DNA from: Alphaproteobacteria bacterium
Lineage (GTDB): Bacteria; Myxococcota_A; UBA796; GCA-2862545
Reading direction: 5' to 3'
NCBI GenBank assembly: GCA_020632885.1
Contig: JACKEQ010000004.1
Location: 1 to 64,000, forward strand
Length of the DNA: 64,000 nt
Shown here one piece after another: positions 34,798-44,265 of the stretch (position 1 is the stretch's first letter; every line of letters starts with the position of its first letter). Under the pieces are notes generated by a model that saw only the letters and a program-made list of their open reading frames with translations, made no database searches and was not told the DNA's origin. The translations under genes were made by a program, and so were the position numbers.

Positions 34798-37700
34798 ATG
34801 AACGCCCGCCCGCGCTACGAGCTGAAGAACCCCGTCCGACTGGTCACGGCCGCTTCCCTCTTCGACGGCCACGACGCCGCCATCAACATCATGCGGCGGA
34901 TCCTCCAGGCCAGCGGCGCCGAGGTGATCCACCTGGGCCACAACCGCTCCGTCGCCGAGATCGTGGACTGCGCGATCCAGGAGGACGCCCAGGGCATCGC
35001 GCTCACCAGCTACCAGGGCGGCCACGTCGAGTACCTGAAGTACATGCACGACATGCTGAAGGCGCGCGGGGCCGACATCCGCGTCTTCGCCGGCGGCGGC
35101 GGCACCATCCTCCCGACCGAGATCGAGGAGCTCCACGCCCACGGCATCGACCGGATCTACAGCCCGGACGACGGCCGGGAGCTCGGCCTGCAGGGCATGA
35201 TCGACGACCTGCTGGCCCGCGCGGACTTCTCCACGCGGGTCCCCGCGGACCTCGAGCCGCTCCTGGCCCGTCTGGACGGGCCGCTCACGCCCGACGAGCG
35301 CTCGGACGTGCTGGGGGGGCTCATCACCCTGGCCGAGAACCACGCCGACCTGCGGGCCCGCATCCACGAGGCCACCGAGACGGACCGCGTGGTGCCCGTC
35401 CTCGGCATCACGGGCACCGGAGGCGCCGGCAAGTCGAGCCTCGTGGACGAGCTCGTGCGGCGGTTCCTGCGCGACCAGCCCGGGAAGAAGCTCGCGATCC
35501 TCTCCATCGACCCCAGCAAGCGGAAGACCGGCGGGGCCCTCCTCGGCGACCGGATCCGGATGAACAGCGTGCACGACGACCGCTGCTACATGCGCTCGCT
35601 CGCCACGCGCCAGGCCCACCTCGCCATGTCCGGGGTGGTCCCGGAGGCCGTGCGCCTCTGCAAGAAGGCGGGCTTCGACCTCGTCATCGTCGAGACGAGC
35701 GGCATCGGTCAGTCGGACACCGCCATCACCGAGGTCGCGGACGCCACGCTCTACGTCATGACCAGCGAGTACGGCGCGGCCACGCAGCTCGAGAAGATCG
35801 ACATGCTCGACTTCGCGGACCTCGTGGCCATCAACAAGTTCGAGAAGCGCGGGTCCCTGGACGCCATGCGCGACGTCCGCAAGCAGTACCGCCGGAACCA
35901 CCAGCGGTTCACCGGCGACGACGACGCGCTGCCCATCTACGGCACCATCGCGAGCCAGTTCAACGACCCCGGCACCAACCGCCTGTACTTCGCGGTGACG
36001 CGCCTGCTGTCCGAGCGGTTCGGTGTGGGCTTCGACCCCACCCTCGACCTCCCGGTGGCCGACGCCGAGAAGGTCCACGTCATCCCGCCCGAGCGCACGC
36101 GCTACCTGGCCGAGATCGCGGAGACCGTGCGCAAGGCGGACACGGCGGTGGACACCGACGTCGAACGGGCCCGGAGGCTCTACCAGCTCGCCGGCGTCGT
36201 CGCCCAGCTCCGCGGGTCCGCGCCGTTCGCGCCCTGTGCGGCCATCGAGCCCGTCGAGGCCGACAGCGACGTGCTCGTCGACCTGGTGCGCCGCTACATG
36301 AACCTCCGCGACGAGCTGCCTGCGGCCTCCCGCCGCGCGCTCGAGGCCTGGCCCGAGACGAAGGCCCGCTACGAGGCGGAGACCTACAGCTACACCGTCC
36401 GCGGCCGCACCCTCGAGCAGCCCCTGTGGCGCGAGACCCTCTCGCACAACCGGATCCCCCGCGTGGTGCTCCCCACCTACGAGGACTGGGGTGACGTGCT
36501 GCGCTGGATCTCCCGCGAGAACGTCCCGGGCAGCTGGCCCTACACGGCCGGGGTCTTCCCGCTCAAGCGCTCCGGCGAGGACCCCGCTCGCATGTTCGCC
36601 GGCGAGGGCGGTCCGGAGCGGACGAACCGTCGCTTCCACTACCTGTCGCGCGGGCTGCCCGCGAACCGGCTGTCCACGGCCTTCGACAGCGTCACGCTCT
36701 ACGGCGAGGACCCCGACTTCCGGCCCGACATCTACGGGAAGGTCGGCAACTCCGGGGTCAGCGTCGCGGACGTCGACGACGCCAAGAAGCTCTACTCGGG
36801 CTTCGATCTCTGCGACCCCCGCACCAGCGTGAGCATGACGATCAACGGGCCCGCGCCCATCGTGCTCGGCTTCTTCCTGAACGCCGCGGTGGACCAGGGC
36901 TGCGAGAAGCACATCCGCGCGAACGGCATGGCCGACGCGGTCACCGAGAGGATCGACGCGCTGTACGCCGCGCGCGGGCTCCCCCGGCCCACCTACCAGG
37001 GCGAGCTCCCCGAGGGCAACGACGGTCTCGGGCTCCTGCTGCTGGGCGCTTCGGGCGACGAGGTCCTGGATCCCGAGACGTACGCCCGCATCCGCGCGGA
37101 CGTGCTGCGCTCCGTCCGTGGCACCGTGCAGGCCGACATCCTCAAGGAGGACCAGGCCCAGAACACCTGCATCTTCAGCACCGAGTTCGCGCTGCGGATG
37201 ATGGGCGACATCCAGCAGTTCTTCATCGACCACGAGGTCCGGAACTTCTACTCGGTGTCGATCAGCGGCTACCACATCGCAGAAGCCGGGGCGAACCCCA
37301 TCACCCAGCTCGCCTTCACGCTGGCCAACGGGTTCACCTTCGTGGAGTACTACCTCTCGCGCGGGATGCCGATCGACGCGTTCGCGCCGAACCTGTCGTT
37401 CTTCTTCAGCAACGGCATGGACCCCGAGTACGCCGTGCTCGGTCGCGTCGCCCGCCGGATCTGGTCGCGCGTGCTCCGCGACCTGTACGGGGCGAACGCC
37501 CGCTCCCAGATGCTGAAGTACCACATCCAGACCTCCGGTCGCTCGCTGCACGCCTCAGAGATCGCGTTCAACGACATCCGCACCACGCTCCAGGCGCTCT
37601 ACGCGCTGAACGACAACTGCAACAGCCTGCACACCAACGCGTACGACGAGGCCATCACCACGCCGACCGAGGAGTCGGTGCGGCGGGCGCTCGCCATCCA

Positions 37701-38217
37701 GCTCGTGATCAACAAGGAGCTCGGGCTCTCGATGAACGAGAACCCCGTCCAGGGCTCGTTCCTCATCGAACGTCTCACCGACATGGTGGAGGCGGCGGTG
37801 CTCGCGGAGTTCGAGCGGATCAGCGACCGTGGCGGGGTCCTCGGCGCGATGGAGCGGATGTACCAGCGCTCGAAGATCCAGGAGGAGAGCCTGTACTACG
37901 AGCACCGCAAGCTCTCCGGCGAGCTCCCCATCGTGGGCGTGAACACGTTCCTCTCCGAGGACGGCAGCCCCACGATCATCCCGGACGAGGTCATCCGCGC
38001 CACGCAGGAGGAGAAGGACTACGCCATCGCGAGCCGCGACGCCTTCCACGCCCGCAACGCCGACCGCGCCGGGGCCGCCCTGGACGCGCTCGAGGCCGCG
38101 GCGGTGCAGAACGGCAACCTGTTCGAGGCCCTGATGGACGCCACCCGCGTCTGCACGCTCGGCCAGATCAGCGGCAGGCTCTACCGGGTCGGCGGGCAGT
38201 ACAGGCGGAACATGTGA
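34798..38217 (+). CDS. icmF: Fused isobutyryl-CoA mutase (B12 domain, G-protein chaperone, mutase)
   Basis: This 1,139-residue adenosylcobalamin enzyme converts isobutyryl-CoA to n-butyryl-CoA, and some relatives act on isovaleryl- or pivalyl-CoA. Domains in order: a B12-binding domain (about 10-150) with D23-G-H25 as the lower-ligand motif, a MeaB-like GTPase with P-loop GTGGAGKS at 206-213 and the NKFEKRG specificity segment, and a large mutase TIM-barrel region (about 540-1130; YGKVGNSGVSV, TINGPAP, SISGYHIAEAGA). ATG 34798 follows a GAGAGG site. A small gene is coupled to its 3' end by GTGA. It supports branched-chain acyl-CoA metabolism; exact substrate residues were not aligned. Confidence 0.96.
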   Translation: MNARPRYELKNPVRLVTAASLFDGHDAAINIMRRILQASGAEVIHLGHNRSVAEIVDCAIQEDAQGIALTSYQGGHVEYLKYMHDMLKARGADIRVFAGGGGTILPTEIEELHAHGIDRIYSPDDGRELGLQGMIDDLLARADFSTRVPADLEPLLARLDGPLTPDERSDVLGGLITLAENHADLRARIHEATETDRVVPVLGITGTGGAGKSSLVDELVRRFLRDQPGKKLAILSIDPSKRKTGGALLGDRIRMNSVHDDRCYMRSLATRQAHLAMSGVVPEAVRLCKKAGFDLVIVETSGIGQSDTAITEVADATLYVMTSEYGAATQLEKIDMLDFADLVAINKFEKRGSLDAMRDVRKQYRRNHQRFTGDDDALPIYGTIASQFNDPGTNRLYFAVTRLLSERFGVGFDPTLDLPVADAEKVHVIPPERTRYLAEIAETVRKADTAVDTDVERARRLYQLAGVVAQLRGSAPFAPCAAIEPVEADSDVLVDLVRRYMNLRDELPAASRRALEAWPETKARYEAETYSYTVRGRTLEQPLWRETLSHNRIPRVVLPTYEDWGDVLRWISRENVPGSWPYTAGVFPLKRSGEDPARMFAGEGGPERTNRRFHYLSRGLPANRLSTAFDSVTLYGEDPDFRPDIYGKVGNSGVSVADVDDAKKLYSGFDLCDPRTSVSMTINGPAPIVLGFFLNAAVDQGCEKHIRANGMADAVTERIDALYAARGLPRPTYQGELPEGNDGLGLLLLGASGDEVLDPETYARIRADVLRSVRGTVQADILKEDQAQNTCIFSTEFALRMMGDIQQFFIDHEVRNFYSVSISGYHIAEAGANPITQLAFTLANGFTFVEYYLSRGMPIDAFAPNLSFFFSNGMDPEYAVLGRVARRIWSRVLRDLYGANARSQMLKYHIQTSGRSLHASEIAFNDIRTTLQALYALNDNCNSLHTNAYDEAITTPTEESVRRALAIQLVINKELGLSMNENPVQGSFLIERLTDMVEAAVLAEFERISDRGGVLGAMERMYQRSKIQEESLYYEHRKLSGELPIVGVNTFLSEDGSPTIIPDEVIRATQEEKDYAIASRDAFHARNADRAGAALDALEAAAVQNGNLFEALMDATRVCTLGQISGRLYRVGGQYRRNM

Positions 38218-38465
38218 CGCTCGAGATCCCGGTCCACCGCCCGAAGCTACGCCTGCTCGGCAACCTGCTCCTCGCCCCCGGCGGGCACGCGTGCCTCACC
38301 TCCGCGACGCTCTTCGACGGCGAGCGGGCGGTCCTGGCCCTGCTGGACGGCGACTCCGCCATCCCCGCCGACTGGCCGGTGGGGTTCGAGCAGGACACGC
38401 CGCCCGAGCGGACCCGGACGACGTGCGACCTTCCGGAGCTCGTCAGCCGCATCGCACACGGCTGA
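38214..38465 (+). CDS. Small protein coupled to icmF
   Basis: This 83-residue protein of unknown family starts at a GTG overlapping the icmF stop (GTGA). It is neither a signal-peptide nor a membrane protein; a strand-rich core reads KLRLLGNLLLAPGGHACLTSATLFDGERAVLALLDG. Tight coupling suggests stoichiometric or accessory work with the mutase. It ends 12 bp from the convergent lipoprotein gene. Confidence 0.6.
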   Translation: MTLEIPVHRPKLRLLGNLLLAPGGHACLTSATLFDGERAVLALLDGDSAIPADWPVGFEQDTPPERTRTTCDLPELVSRIAHG

Positions 38466-38477
38466 CGAGGGGCGAGA

Positions 38478-39119
38478 TCAGCGACCGCCGACCAGGATGC
38501 CGAGCGCGAACGAGACGTTGGGCACGAAGGCCACGCCGCCCGAGCTGCCCGCGCCACTCGCGGTGCCGCCGCCGATCACCAGGGGCTTGAAGCCCACCTC
38601 GGGCATCAGGCGCACGGCGCCGAGCTTGGCCGCATAGCCGACCGAGCCGCCGACCTGCGACACGAAGCCGCCGGCTCCGCCGCCCGCGCCGCCCGCGCCA
38701 CCGATGGTGTTGCTCGTGAGCGCGCCGATCGTGAGCTCGCTCTCGCCCACGGGGATGCCGAACAGGGCGCCCACGTTGGCGCGCGCCAGGAACGCGCCGC
38801 CAGCGGCGATCGCGGAGACCTCGGGCACGATGGAGATCTGGGTCTTGGCCGCGTCGGTGGGGTCCGTGAGGGCGAACTTGCCCTGGAGGGCGTAGCCCAC
38901 GCTCCCGATGCGGACGCCGACGTCGACCTTCTCCGACACGCCGTAGCGACCCGCGAAGTTCACGACCGGAACACCCCCGGTGACCCCGTCGGCCGAGACC
39001 ATCGTGAAGCCGGGCTCGATGGCGCCCTGGAAGTTGCCTTCGCCGACCGTGCGTGCGGTCTGGACGAGGGTGGGGGCGCAGCCCGTGAGAAACAGGGCTG
39101 CCAACAGCATCTTCTTCAT
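38478..39119 (-). CDS. Glycine-rich outer-membrane-type lipoprotein
   Basis: This 213-residue protein has a lipoprotein signal ending LTGC (Cys14) and GAGGAG before ATG 39119. The mature part consists of alternating hydrophobic strands (VVNFAGRYGVSEKVDVGVRIGS, LMPEVGFKPLVIGGG) interrupted by a glycine/alanine-rich stretch near residues 143-155. The pattern suggests a small outer-membrane beta-barrel or surface sheet. It is last in a probable minus-strand series after the kinase and START-like genes. Family unknown. Confidence 0.75.
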   Translation of the reverse strand: MKKMLLAALFLTGCAPTLVQTARTVGEGNFQGAIEPGFTMVSADGVTGGVPVVNFAGRYGVSEKVDVGVRIGSVGYALQGKFALTDPTDAAKTQISIVPEVSAIAAGGAFLARANVGALFGIPVGESELTIGALTSNTIGGAGGAGGGAGGFVSQVGGSVGYAAKLGAVRLMPEVGFKPLVIGGGTASGAGSSGGVAFVPNVSFALGILVGGR

Positions 39120-39203
39120 GCACTCTCCTCAGGTGGATGGGCCCCTCGGACGCTCCGGGGGCACCTGGCATTCGGAGAATGTCACGAGACGTCTGCGGAC
39201 GTC

Positions 39204-39938
39204 CTACAGCGGACTTCCATCGGGCCGAACGAAGCCGGCCCTGCTGCGCCCGATGTTCTGTGCGGCGAGCTCGCCGATGGCCGCCAGGGTCTGGCGCACG
39301 GCCCCTCCAGCGAACCGGGAAGCGCCCGCCGGGATGGAGCCACCGGGGTCGCTCCAGGTGTAGTACTCCACGACCGTCCGGTCGCCGAGGTCCACGAGCA
39401 ACCACGCGCCGTACGTCCACTCCACGGGCATCCCGTTGCGCGCGGCCTCGCGGGCGTGCAGGTCGTCGAGCACCGCGCCCTGCGTGGCGTCCGTCCAGGC
39501 CGTCTCCCAGACCTTCCCGCCCGAGGCCTCGTAGAGCTTCGCGCTGTGCGAGACGTCCACGACCCACCACCGATCCGCGACCACCGGCAGGTCCATCATC
39601 TCGAAGATCCGACGCGGTGCGGCCCGCTCGGTGCCTCCGATCACCTTGGAGATCGACACGGGCAGGCGCCCGGCCATGCGGGACTCGTCGTTGACGGCCA
39701 TCCACACGGCCTCGATGGGCAGATCGAACACCGCCACGCCCCACGCCTTCGCGGTGGTGCCCGCCACGGGGACGATGCCCGCCACGGGGCCCTTCGCCGC
39801 GTCCGCATAGGCCCAGGACGGCGGCTCGGCGGGCTCCCGGGCCTCCCGAAGCGCCCGGTGCGGCGCCAGCTCGGCCACCCTCGGAAAGACGTCGTCGGCA
39901 GCGCTCGCGCTCGCCCCCATCAGCATGCCCCAGACCAT
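39204..39938 (-). CDS. Exported START/SRPBCC-like domain protein
   Basis: This 244-residue protein starts with a short hydrophobic leader ending ASASAADD, a probable signal peptide. From about residue 60 the order of strands and helices (VAVFDLPIEAVWMAVNDESR...RRIFEMMDLPVVADRWWVVDVSHS...VVEYYTWSDPGGSIPAGASRF) matches START-type lipid- or ligand-binding folds. ATG 39938 has an AGGAGG site. It lies 75 bp downstream of the Cache-domain kinase on the same strand. The ligand is unknown. Confidence 0.75.
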   Translation of the reverse strand: MVWGMLMGASASAADDVFPRVAELAPHRALREAREPAEPPSWAYADAAKGPVAGIVPVAGTTAKAWGVAVFDLPIEAVWMAVNDESRMAGRLPVSISKVIGGTERAAPRRIFEMMDLPVVADRWWVVDVSHSAKLYEASGGKVWETAWTDATQGAVLDDLHAREAARNGMPVEWTYGAWLLVDLGDRTVVEYYTWSDPGGSIPAGASRFAGGAVRQTLAAIGELAAQNIGRSRAGFVRPDGSPL

Positions 39939-40013
39939 GTCGCACCTCCTCGTGCGAACTCTGTAGGCTCCGCCTCTCTCGGCGTCCTCCGGAGGTAAGG
40001 GCTCGTAAGGGAG

Positions 40014-42236
40014 CTACCTCTCTGGGCCCGCTCCCGACGGCGTCAGGCTCACGAAGGTCCAGCCGCTGGCCTCCAGGCGGGCCCAGGTGGCCTGGTAGCT
40101 CTTGCCCTCGAAGGAGATGGCCCGGGTGCCGGAGGGCGTGTCCTTGAGGTCGTGGACGATGGCGTCCACCGGGAATGGACGGCTCGTGTACTTCTTGGCC
40201 GTGGCGGGGTTGTCGTCGCTGTCGATGACGACGTTGCCGTTCTTGTCGACCAGGTAGGTCCGCGTCGCCCAGGCCGGCGGCTTCAGGAGCTCGTTGAGCA
40301 CGTACTGGAGGGAGACGTCGATCCGCACGATCCCCAGGAAGTTGCCCAGCTCGTCGGACAACGACCGCGAGGCGGACGCCAGCAGCCCGAGCTTCATGGG
40401 GTCCACGTGCGGGGGATGCCAGGTGATCGAGCGATCCTTGCGATCCTTGAACCACCACTCCTCGCGGAAGTCGTCCGGGGTCGTCCCGCGGGCCAGCGAT
40501 GTGCCCGGGTACTCCGCCATGTGGCCGTCCACCGTGAACACCCGCGCCCACACGATGGGCACTCCGGCCTCGATCGCGTTGCGCTGGGCGCCCGGGCGAC
40601 CGGAGGACGTGAGCCCTGCGGAGTCCGCCACGGTGGCCCTGAGCTGGGGCCCGAGGGCCAACAGGCTCGTGATCTCGGCGCGACCACCGGCCCCCTTCAC
40701 ACTCGCGAGGCTCGGCCAGTTCAGGTCGACCTCCCGGTTGTAGCGGCCGCTCCGCTTGAGCTCCGGCGGCTCGGCCATCCGGCGGGGGTTCACGCTGGCC
40801 ACGGTGGCATCCGAGAGCGCCTGCTCGGCCGCGTACGCGAGGCCGTTCAGCTGACCGTCCCAGTCGCGGAAGGCCGCATCCAGACGCATCGCCTGCACGT
40901 TGGTGTCGCGGAGGACGCGCGCCAGCTGCTCTTCGGACTGCTGGGCCGCGTACTGGGCGGCCCCGAGAGCCGTCACACCGAAGAGCGCGGTGCCCGCCAC
41001 CCCCGCGATGCCGAGCACGGTGACGAGCATCATGGCCACCATCACCTTGCCGCGGTTCCGCCCGATCCAACGACCGATGCGGTCGAGGATGCCGTCGGGC
41101 AGCGCCAGGATGGGCTCGTCGCGGAGGAACCGCCGGAGGTCCTCGGCGAACACCTTCACCGACGCGTACCGGCGCGCGGGGTCCTTCTGGCAGGCCTTGT
41201 CGACGATGGCGCAGAGCTGCTTGGGCAGGGGCTGGTTGCGGTGGAGGACCGCATAGGGCTGGCGTTTGGCGGACTTGGCCCACTCGAGGCACTCGTTCAC
41301 GTCGAGGTCGCCCTTCACGGCGGGCCGCAGGCACACCAGCTCCTGCAGGATCAGCCCGAGGGCGTACTGATCCGAGCGGGCGTCCAGGACGTCGTTGGCA
41401 CCCACCGCCTGCTCGGGGGACATGTAGCGCGGGGTGCCCATGATCATGCCGATCCGCGTCTGGTGGGCCTTCTTGGGCGCGATGCCCTCGGCGTGCAGCT
41501 CGACGGCCTCCTCCGGCTTGCCGACGAGCTTCGCGATGCCCCAGTCCATCACGATGACCTCGCCGAAGGCGCCCACCATGATGTTCTCGGGCTTGAGGTC
41601 GCGGTGCACCACGCCCCGGTCGTGGGCGTACGCGATGGCGTCGCACACGGAGAGGAAGCGCTCCAGACGGGCCTGGAGCGCGTGCGACTCGTCCACCGAG
41701 CCCCGCTTGGACCACTGGTCGCCGGCCTCCTCGAAGTAGTCCTCGAGGGTCTGCCCGCGCACGAGCTTCATCGCGTAGGCGATGCCGCCGTCCTGCTTGA
41801 CCAGGCTGTGGATCGGGACGATCGACGGGTGGTCGAGCTGGGCCGTGATCTGGGCTTCCTTGTAGAAACGCCGGGTCACCGCCTTCCGGCCTGCCATCTC
41901 GGGCAAGAGCCGCTTGACCGCGACCACGCGGCCGAGGTCGTCCTTCGCGAGGAGCACCTCGCCCATCGCGCCCGCTCCGAGGGGCCCGAGGATGTTGTGG
42001 CTCGCCGCCGTGGGGTCCACGTTCGACGCCACGCGATCGATCCGGCGCGTGGCCTCCAGCGCGAGCACGGCCTCCCGGAGCTGCCCCTCGCTCAGCAGCC
42101 CCCGCCGGTGGAGCTCGGCGACGAAGTCGCGCGGATCGGGATCCGGCTCCTTCTGATCGAGCTCCTCCAGCACGCGCTCTGCGTCGTCGCGCATGTCGGG
42201 CGGCAGCGTCTGGAGGATGCTCTTCGAGTCGGACAT
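40014..42236 (-). CDS. Transmembrane Ser/Thr kinase with extracellular Cache sensor
   Basis: This 740-residue receptor kinase has a helical leader (1-75), a Hanks-type kinase with GAGAMGEV, Lys108, H211-R-D213-L-K-P-E-N, D231-W-G in place of DFG, and a YMSPEQ motif, one transmembrane helix (about 402-430), and then an outer domain of about 300 residues with a Cache-like fold (VRIDVSLQYVLNEL and TYLVDKNGNVVIDSDDNP near the end). DWG variants occur in active members of this bacterial subgroup as far as I know. ATG 42236 is preferred over 42266. It probably senses a small extracellular ligand. Confidence 0.92.
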   Translation of the reverse strand: MSDSKSILQTLPPDMRDDAERVLEELDQKEPDPDPRDFVAELHRRGLLSEGQLREAVLALEATRRIDRVASNVDPTAASHNILGPLGAGAMGEVLLAKDDLGRVVAVKRLLPEMAGRKAVTRRFYKEAQITAQLDHPSIVPIHSLVKQDGGIAYAMKLVRGQTLEDYFEEAGDQWSKRGSVDESHALQARLERFLSVCDAIAYAHDRGVVHRDLKPENIMVGAFGEVIVMDWGIAKLVGKPEEAVELHAEGIAPKKAHQTRIGMIMGTPRYMSPEQAVGANDVLDARSDQYALGLILQELVCLRPAVKGDLDVNECLEWAKSAKRQPYAVLHRNQPLPKQLCAIVDKACQKDPARRYASVKVFAEDLRRFLRDEPILALPDGILDRIGRWIGRNRGKVMVAMMLVTVLGIAGVAGTALFGVTALGAAQYAAQQSEEQLARVLRDTNVQAMRLDAAFRDWDGQLNGLAYAAEQALSDATVASVNPRRMAEPPELKRSGRYNREVDLNWPSLASVKGAGGRAEITSLLALGPQLRATVADSAGLTSSGRPGAQRNAIEAGVPIVWARVFTVDGHMAEYPGTSLARGTTPDDFREEWWFKDRKDRSITWHPPHVDPMKLGLLASASRSLSDELGNFLGIVRIDVSLQYVLNELLKPPAWATRTYLVDKNGNVVIDSDDNPATAKKYTSRPFPVDAIVHDLKDTPSGTRAISFEGKSYQATWARLEASGWTFVSLTPSGAGPER

Positions 42237-42273
42237 CGGCGGGACCCTACTACAGCCCGGTCCCACCGTGCCA

Positions 42274-42279
42274 TAGTGC
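42274..42279 (+). promoter_or_regulatory. Candidate -10 (TAGTGC) predicting a leaderless transcript
   Basis: TAGTGC ends only 4 nt before the ATG at 42284 and no Shine-Dalgarno sequence is present. If this is the -10 box, transcription would begin at or next to the start codon. Confidence 0.3.
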
Positions 42280-42283
42280 GCCC

Positions 42284-43390
42284 ATGGACACCGAAGTCAC
42301 CACGTTCCCCTGCGTCGCCTGCGGCGCCCAGCTCGCCTTCAAGCCCGGCGCGGAGCGCCTCGCCTGCGACAAGTGCGGCACCGAGCAGGACATCCCCGAG
42401 TCCGGCGAGACCATCGAGGAGTACGATCTCCACGCCGCCCTCGCCGGCGCGAACAAGGTCGACGCCTCGAGCATCGCCGAGGGTGCGAAGGAGGTCCGGT
42501 GCGAGGGGTGCGGAGCGGTCTCCGTGCTCACGGGCACCGCCGACCGCTGCGCGTTCTGCGACTCCCCCGTCGTGATCATCGACGACGACGAGCAGATCCT
42601 GCGCCCCGAGAGCGTCCTGCCCTTCGCCATCGAGAAGAAGGCGGCCGCCGAGAAGTTCCGCGACTGGATCAGCAGCCGGTGGTTCGCCCCCGGCGACCTC
42701 CAGATGCGCGCCCAGCAGGACGCGATCGACGGCGTCTACCTCCCCTACTGGACCTTCGACGCCGCCACCCGTACCAAGTACCGGGGCGAGCGTGGCGACC
42801 ACTACTTCGAGGAGGAGGAGTACCAGGACAGCGAGGGCAACACGAAGACCCGCCGCGTCCAGAAGACCGAGTGGTCCGACGCGAAGGGCAAGGTGAAGCG
42901 CTCCTTCGACGATGTGCTCGTCTGCGCCACCAAGAGCCTGCCGCGCTCGCTCACCGAAGGCCTCGAGCCCTGGGACCTGGGCTCGCTCAAGCCCTACGAT
43001 CCCTCCTACCTCGCGGGCTTCCAGGCCGAGCGCTACGGCGTGGGGCTCGAGGACGGCTGGACCGTCGCCCAGCAGCGGATGGAGGACCAGATCCGCCACG
43101 ACGTCGAGAAGGACATCGGCGGCGACGAGCAGCGGATCCACGAGATGAAGGTCCGCCACCAGGACGTCACCTTCAAGCACACGCTCCTGCCGCTGTGGAT
43201 CTCGTCCTACCGCTACAACGGCGAGGTCTACCGGGTGATCGTCAACGCCCGCACGGGCGCGGTGTCTGGCCACAGGCCGTACTCCAAGGCGAAGATCGCC
43301 GCCCTGATCGCGGTGATCCTGCTGGTGTTCTTCTTCCTCTGCGGCGGGACCACCTGCTGCTCGGGCCTGATCGGCGCCGGAGGGCGCTGA
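42284..43390 (+). CDS. Double zinc-ribbon protein with C-terminal membrane anchor
   Basis: This 368-residue protein has two N-terminal zinc ribbons, C10-x2-C13/C28-x2-C31 and a second pair of CxxC motifs at about 72-92. A long mixed region contains a conserved-looking LPYWTFDA...RYRGERGDHY-like segment and an acidic EEEEYQDSEG loop, and the protein ends with one transmembrane helix (about 337-355) followed by a cysteine cluster (GGTTCCSG). Similar proteins are often mis-annotated as primosomal helicase relatives because of the ribbons. The start lacks a Shine-Dalgarno site. The function is unknown; a membrane-tethered adaptor is an inference. Confidence 0.8.
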   Translation: MDTEVTTFPCVACGAQLAFKPGAERLACDKCGTEQDIPESGETIEEYDLHAALAGANKVDASSIAEGAKEVRCEGCGAVSVLTGTADRCAFCDSPVVIIDDDEQILRPESVLPFAIEKKAAAEKFRDWISSRWFAPGDLQMRAQQDAIDGVYLPYWTFDAATRTKYRGERGDHYFEEEEYQDSEGNTKTRRVQKTEWSDAKGKVKRSFDDVLVCATKSLPRSLTEGLEPWDLGSLKPYDPSYLAGFQAERYGVGLEDGWTVAQQRMEDQIRHDVEKDIGGDEQRIHEMKVRHQDVTFKHTLLPLWISSYRYNGEVYRVIVNARTGAVSGHRPYSKAKIAALIAVILLVFFFLCGGTTCCSGLIGAGGR

Positions 43391-43446
43391 CAGCCGGACG
43401 ACAGCCTGCCGGGAAGGTAGACCACGTCCAAGGGGTCGGGGTTTCG

Positions 43447-44256
43447 TTGCGACTGCTCAAGGACATCTACGGGGCCAGCGTCTCCGCGCTCATCACGGGC
43501 TTCCTGTTCCTCGGTCCCGCCATCCTGGGTCTGATCTACAGCCTCGTGCCCGTGGACATGGTGGAGACGCTCGTCGTGGAGGAGCGGCCGCCGGTGTACT
43601 TCGACGGCGCGTTCGAGCTGGCCGAGAAGGAGGTGGACGGCGACCTCGACGGGACGCAGGAGGCGCCGGCCCCAGAGACGCCCGAGACCCAGGACGATCC
43701 GCAGGAGGGCGAGGGCGGCGACCCGAACGGCGAGGCGGCCCCCGATGCGTCCGATGCCGCCGAGACCCAGGGCGGCGACCTCGTGGCCGACGCGAGCCTG
43801 GCGGTCGCCGGAGCGGGTGCCGCCGTGGGCGAGAAGGCCGGTGGGCGCGCAGTGAAGGGCGACGGGGCCAAGGGCCGCACCAAGAAGCGGTCGCGCCAGA
43901 AGTGCCCGAAGTCCTACGACGGCATCGAGCTCAGGCAGGACGGCGTCTACGAGGTCGATCGGGCGATCGTGAACTACCACACCGCCAGCGTCGACAAGTT
44001 CAACGAGCTCGGCTGGTCGCGCTCCAACGACAAGGGTGACGGCTGGGTGGTGTCGGGGTTCGACTGCCGGGGGCCCCTCTGGCACGGGGGGCTCCGCCGC
44101 GGCGACGTGGTGCTGGCGGTGAACGGGAAGAAGACGAACAACATGCTGCAGATCCTGCGGCTCTACCCCAAGCTCCGGGCGCAGAAGAAGTTCGAGGTCG
44201 ACATCCTCCGCAACGGCCGGAGCGTCCGGCTCCGCTACGAGATCGTGAGGGGTTAG
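43447..44256 (+). CDS. GspC-like single-pass PDZ protein
   Basis: I take TTG 43447 as start (269 residues): it has GGGG upstream, a TAGACC hexamer at 43418-43423, and leads straight into the membrane helix; no ATG or GTG lies nearer in frame. One N-terminal transmembrane segment (about 9-35) is followed by an acidic, low-complexity linker (about 60-140), a basic patch (TKKRSRQK), and a C-terminal PDZ domain (LWHGGLRRGDVVLAVNGKK). The layout resembles GspC of type II secretion, but no other gsp gene is present. It is not in frame with the upstream zinc-ribbon gene, 56 bp away. Confidence 0.78.
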   Translation: MRLLKDIYGASVSALITGFLFLGPAILGLIYSLVPVDMVETLVVEERPPVYFDGAFELAEKEVDGDLDGTQEAPAPETPETQDDPQEGEGGDPNGEAAPDASDAAETQGGDLVADASLAVAGAGAAVGEKAGGRAVKGDGAKGRTKKRSRQKCPKSYDGIELRQDGVYEVDRAIVNYHTASVDKFNELGWSRSNDKGDGWVVSGFDCRGPLWHGGLRRGDVVLAVNGKKTNNMLQILRLYPKLRAQKKFEVDILRNGRSVRLRYEIVRG

Positions 44257-44259
44257 CAT
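44254..44259 (+). promoter_or_regulatory. Candidate -10 (TAGCAT) predicting a leaderless dnaJ-like transcript
   Basis: TAGCAT overlaps the stop codon of the PDZ gene and ends 6 nt before the ATG at 44266. There is no usable Shine-Dalgarno sequence, so an internal promoter giving a leaderless mRNA is suggested. Confidence 0.3.
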
Positions 44260-44265
44260 CCCGGG

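Noticed and set aside
39986..39995. CCTCCGGAGG palindrome as a terminator after the Cache-kinase gene
   Set aside because: It is a 10-bp perfect palindrome without a loop or T tract, so no hairpin terminator can be supported.
39995..40011. GTAAGGG direct repeats spaced 10 bp
   Set aside because: Only two copies near a gene end; a similar heptamer elsewhere lies in an unrelated orientation, so chance is likely.
43447..44256. Type II secretion GspC as a firm assignment
   Set aside because: Layout and PDZ are similar, but no other gsp gene is present in the window.
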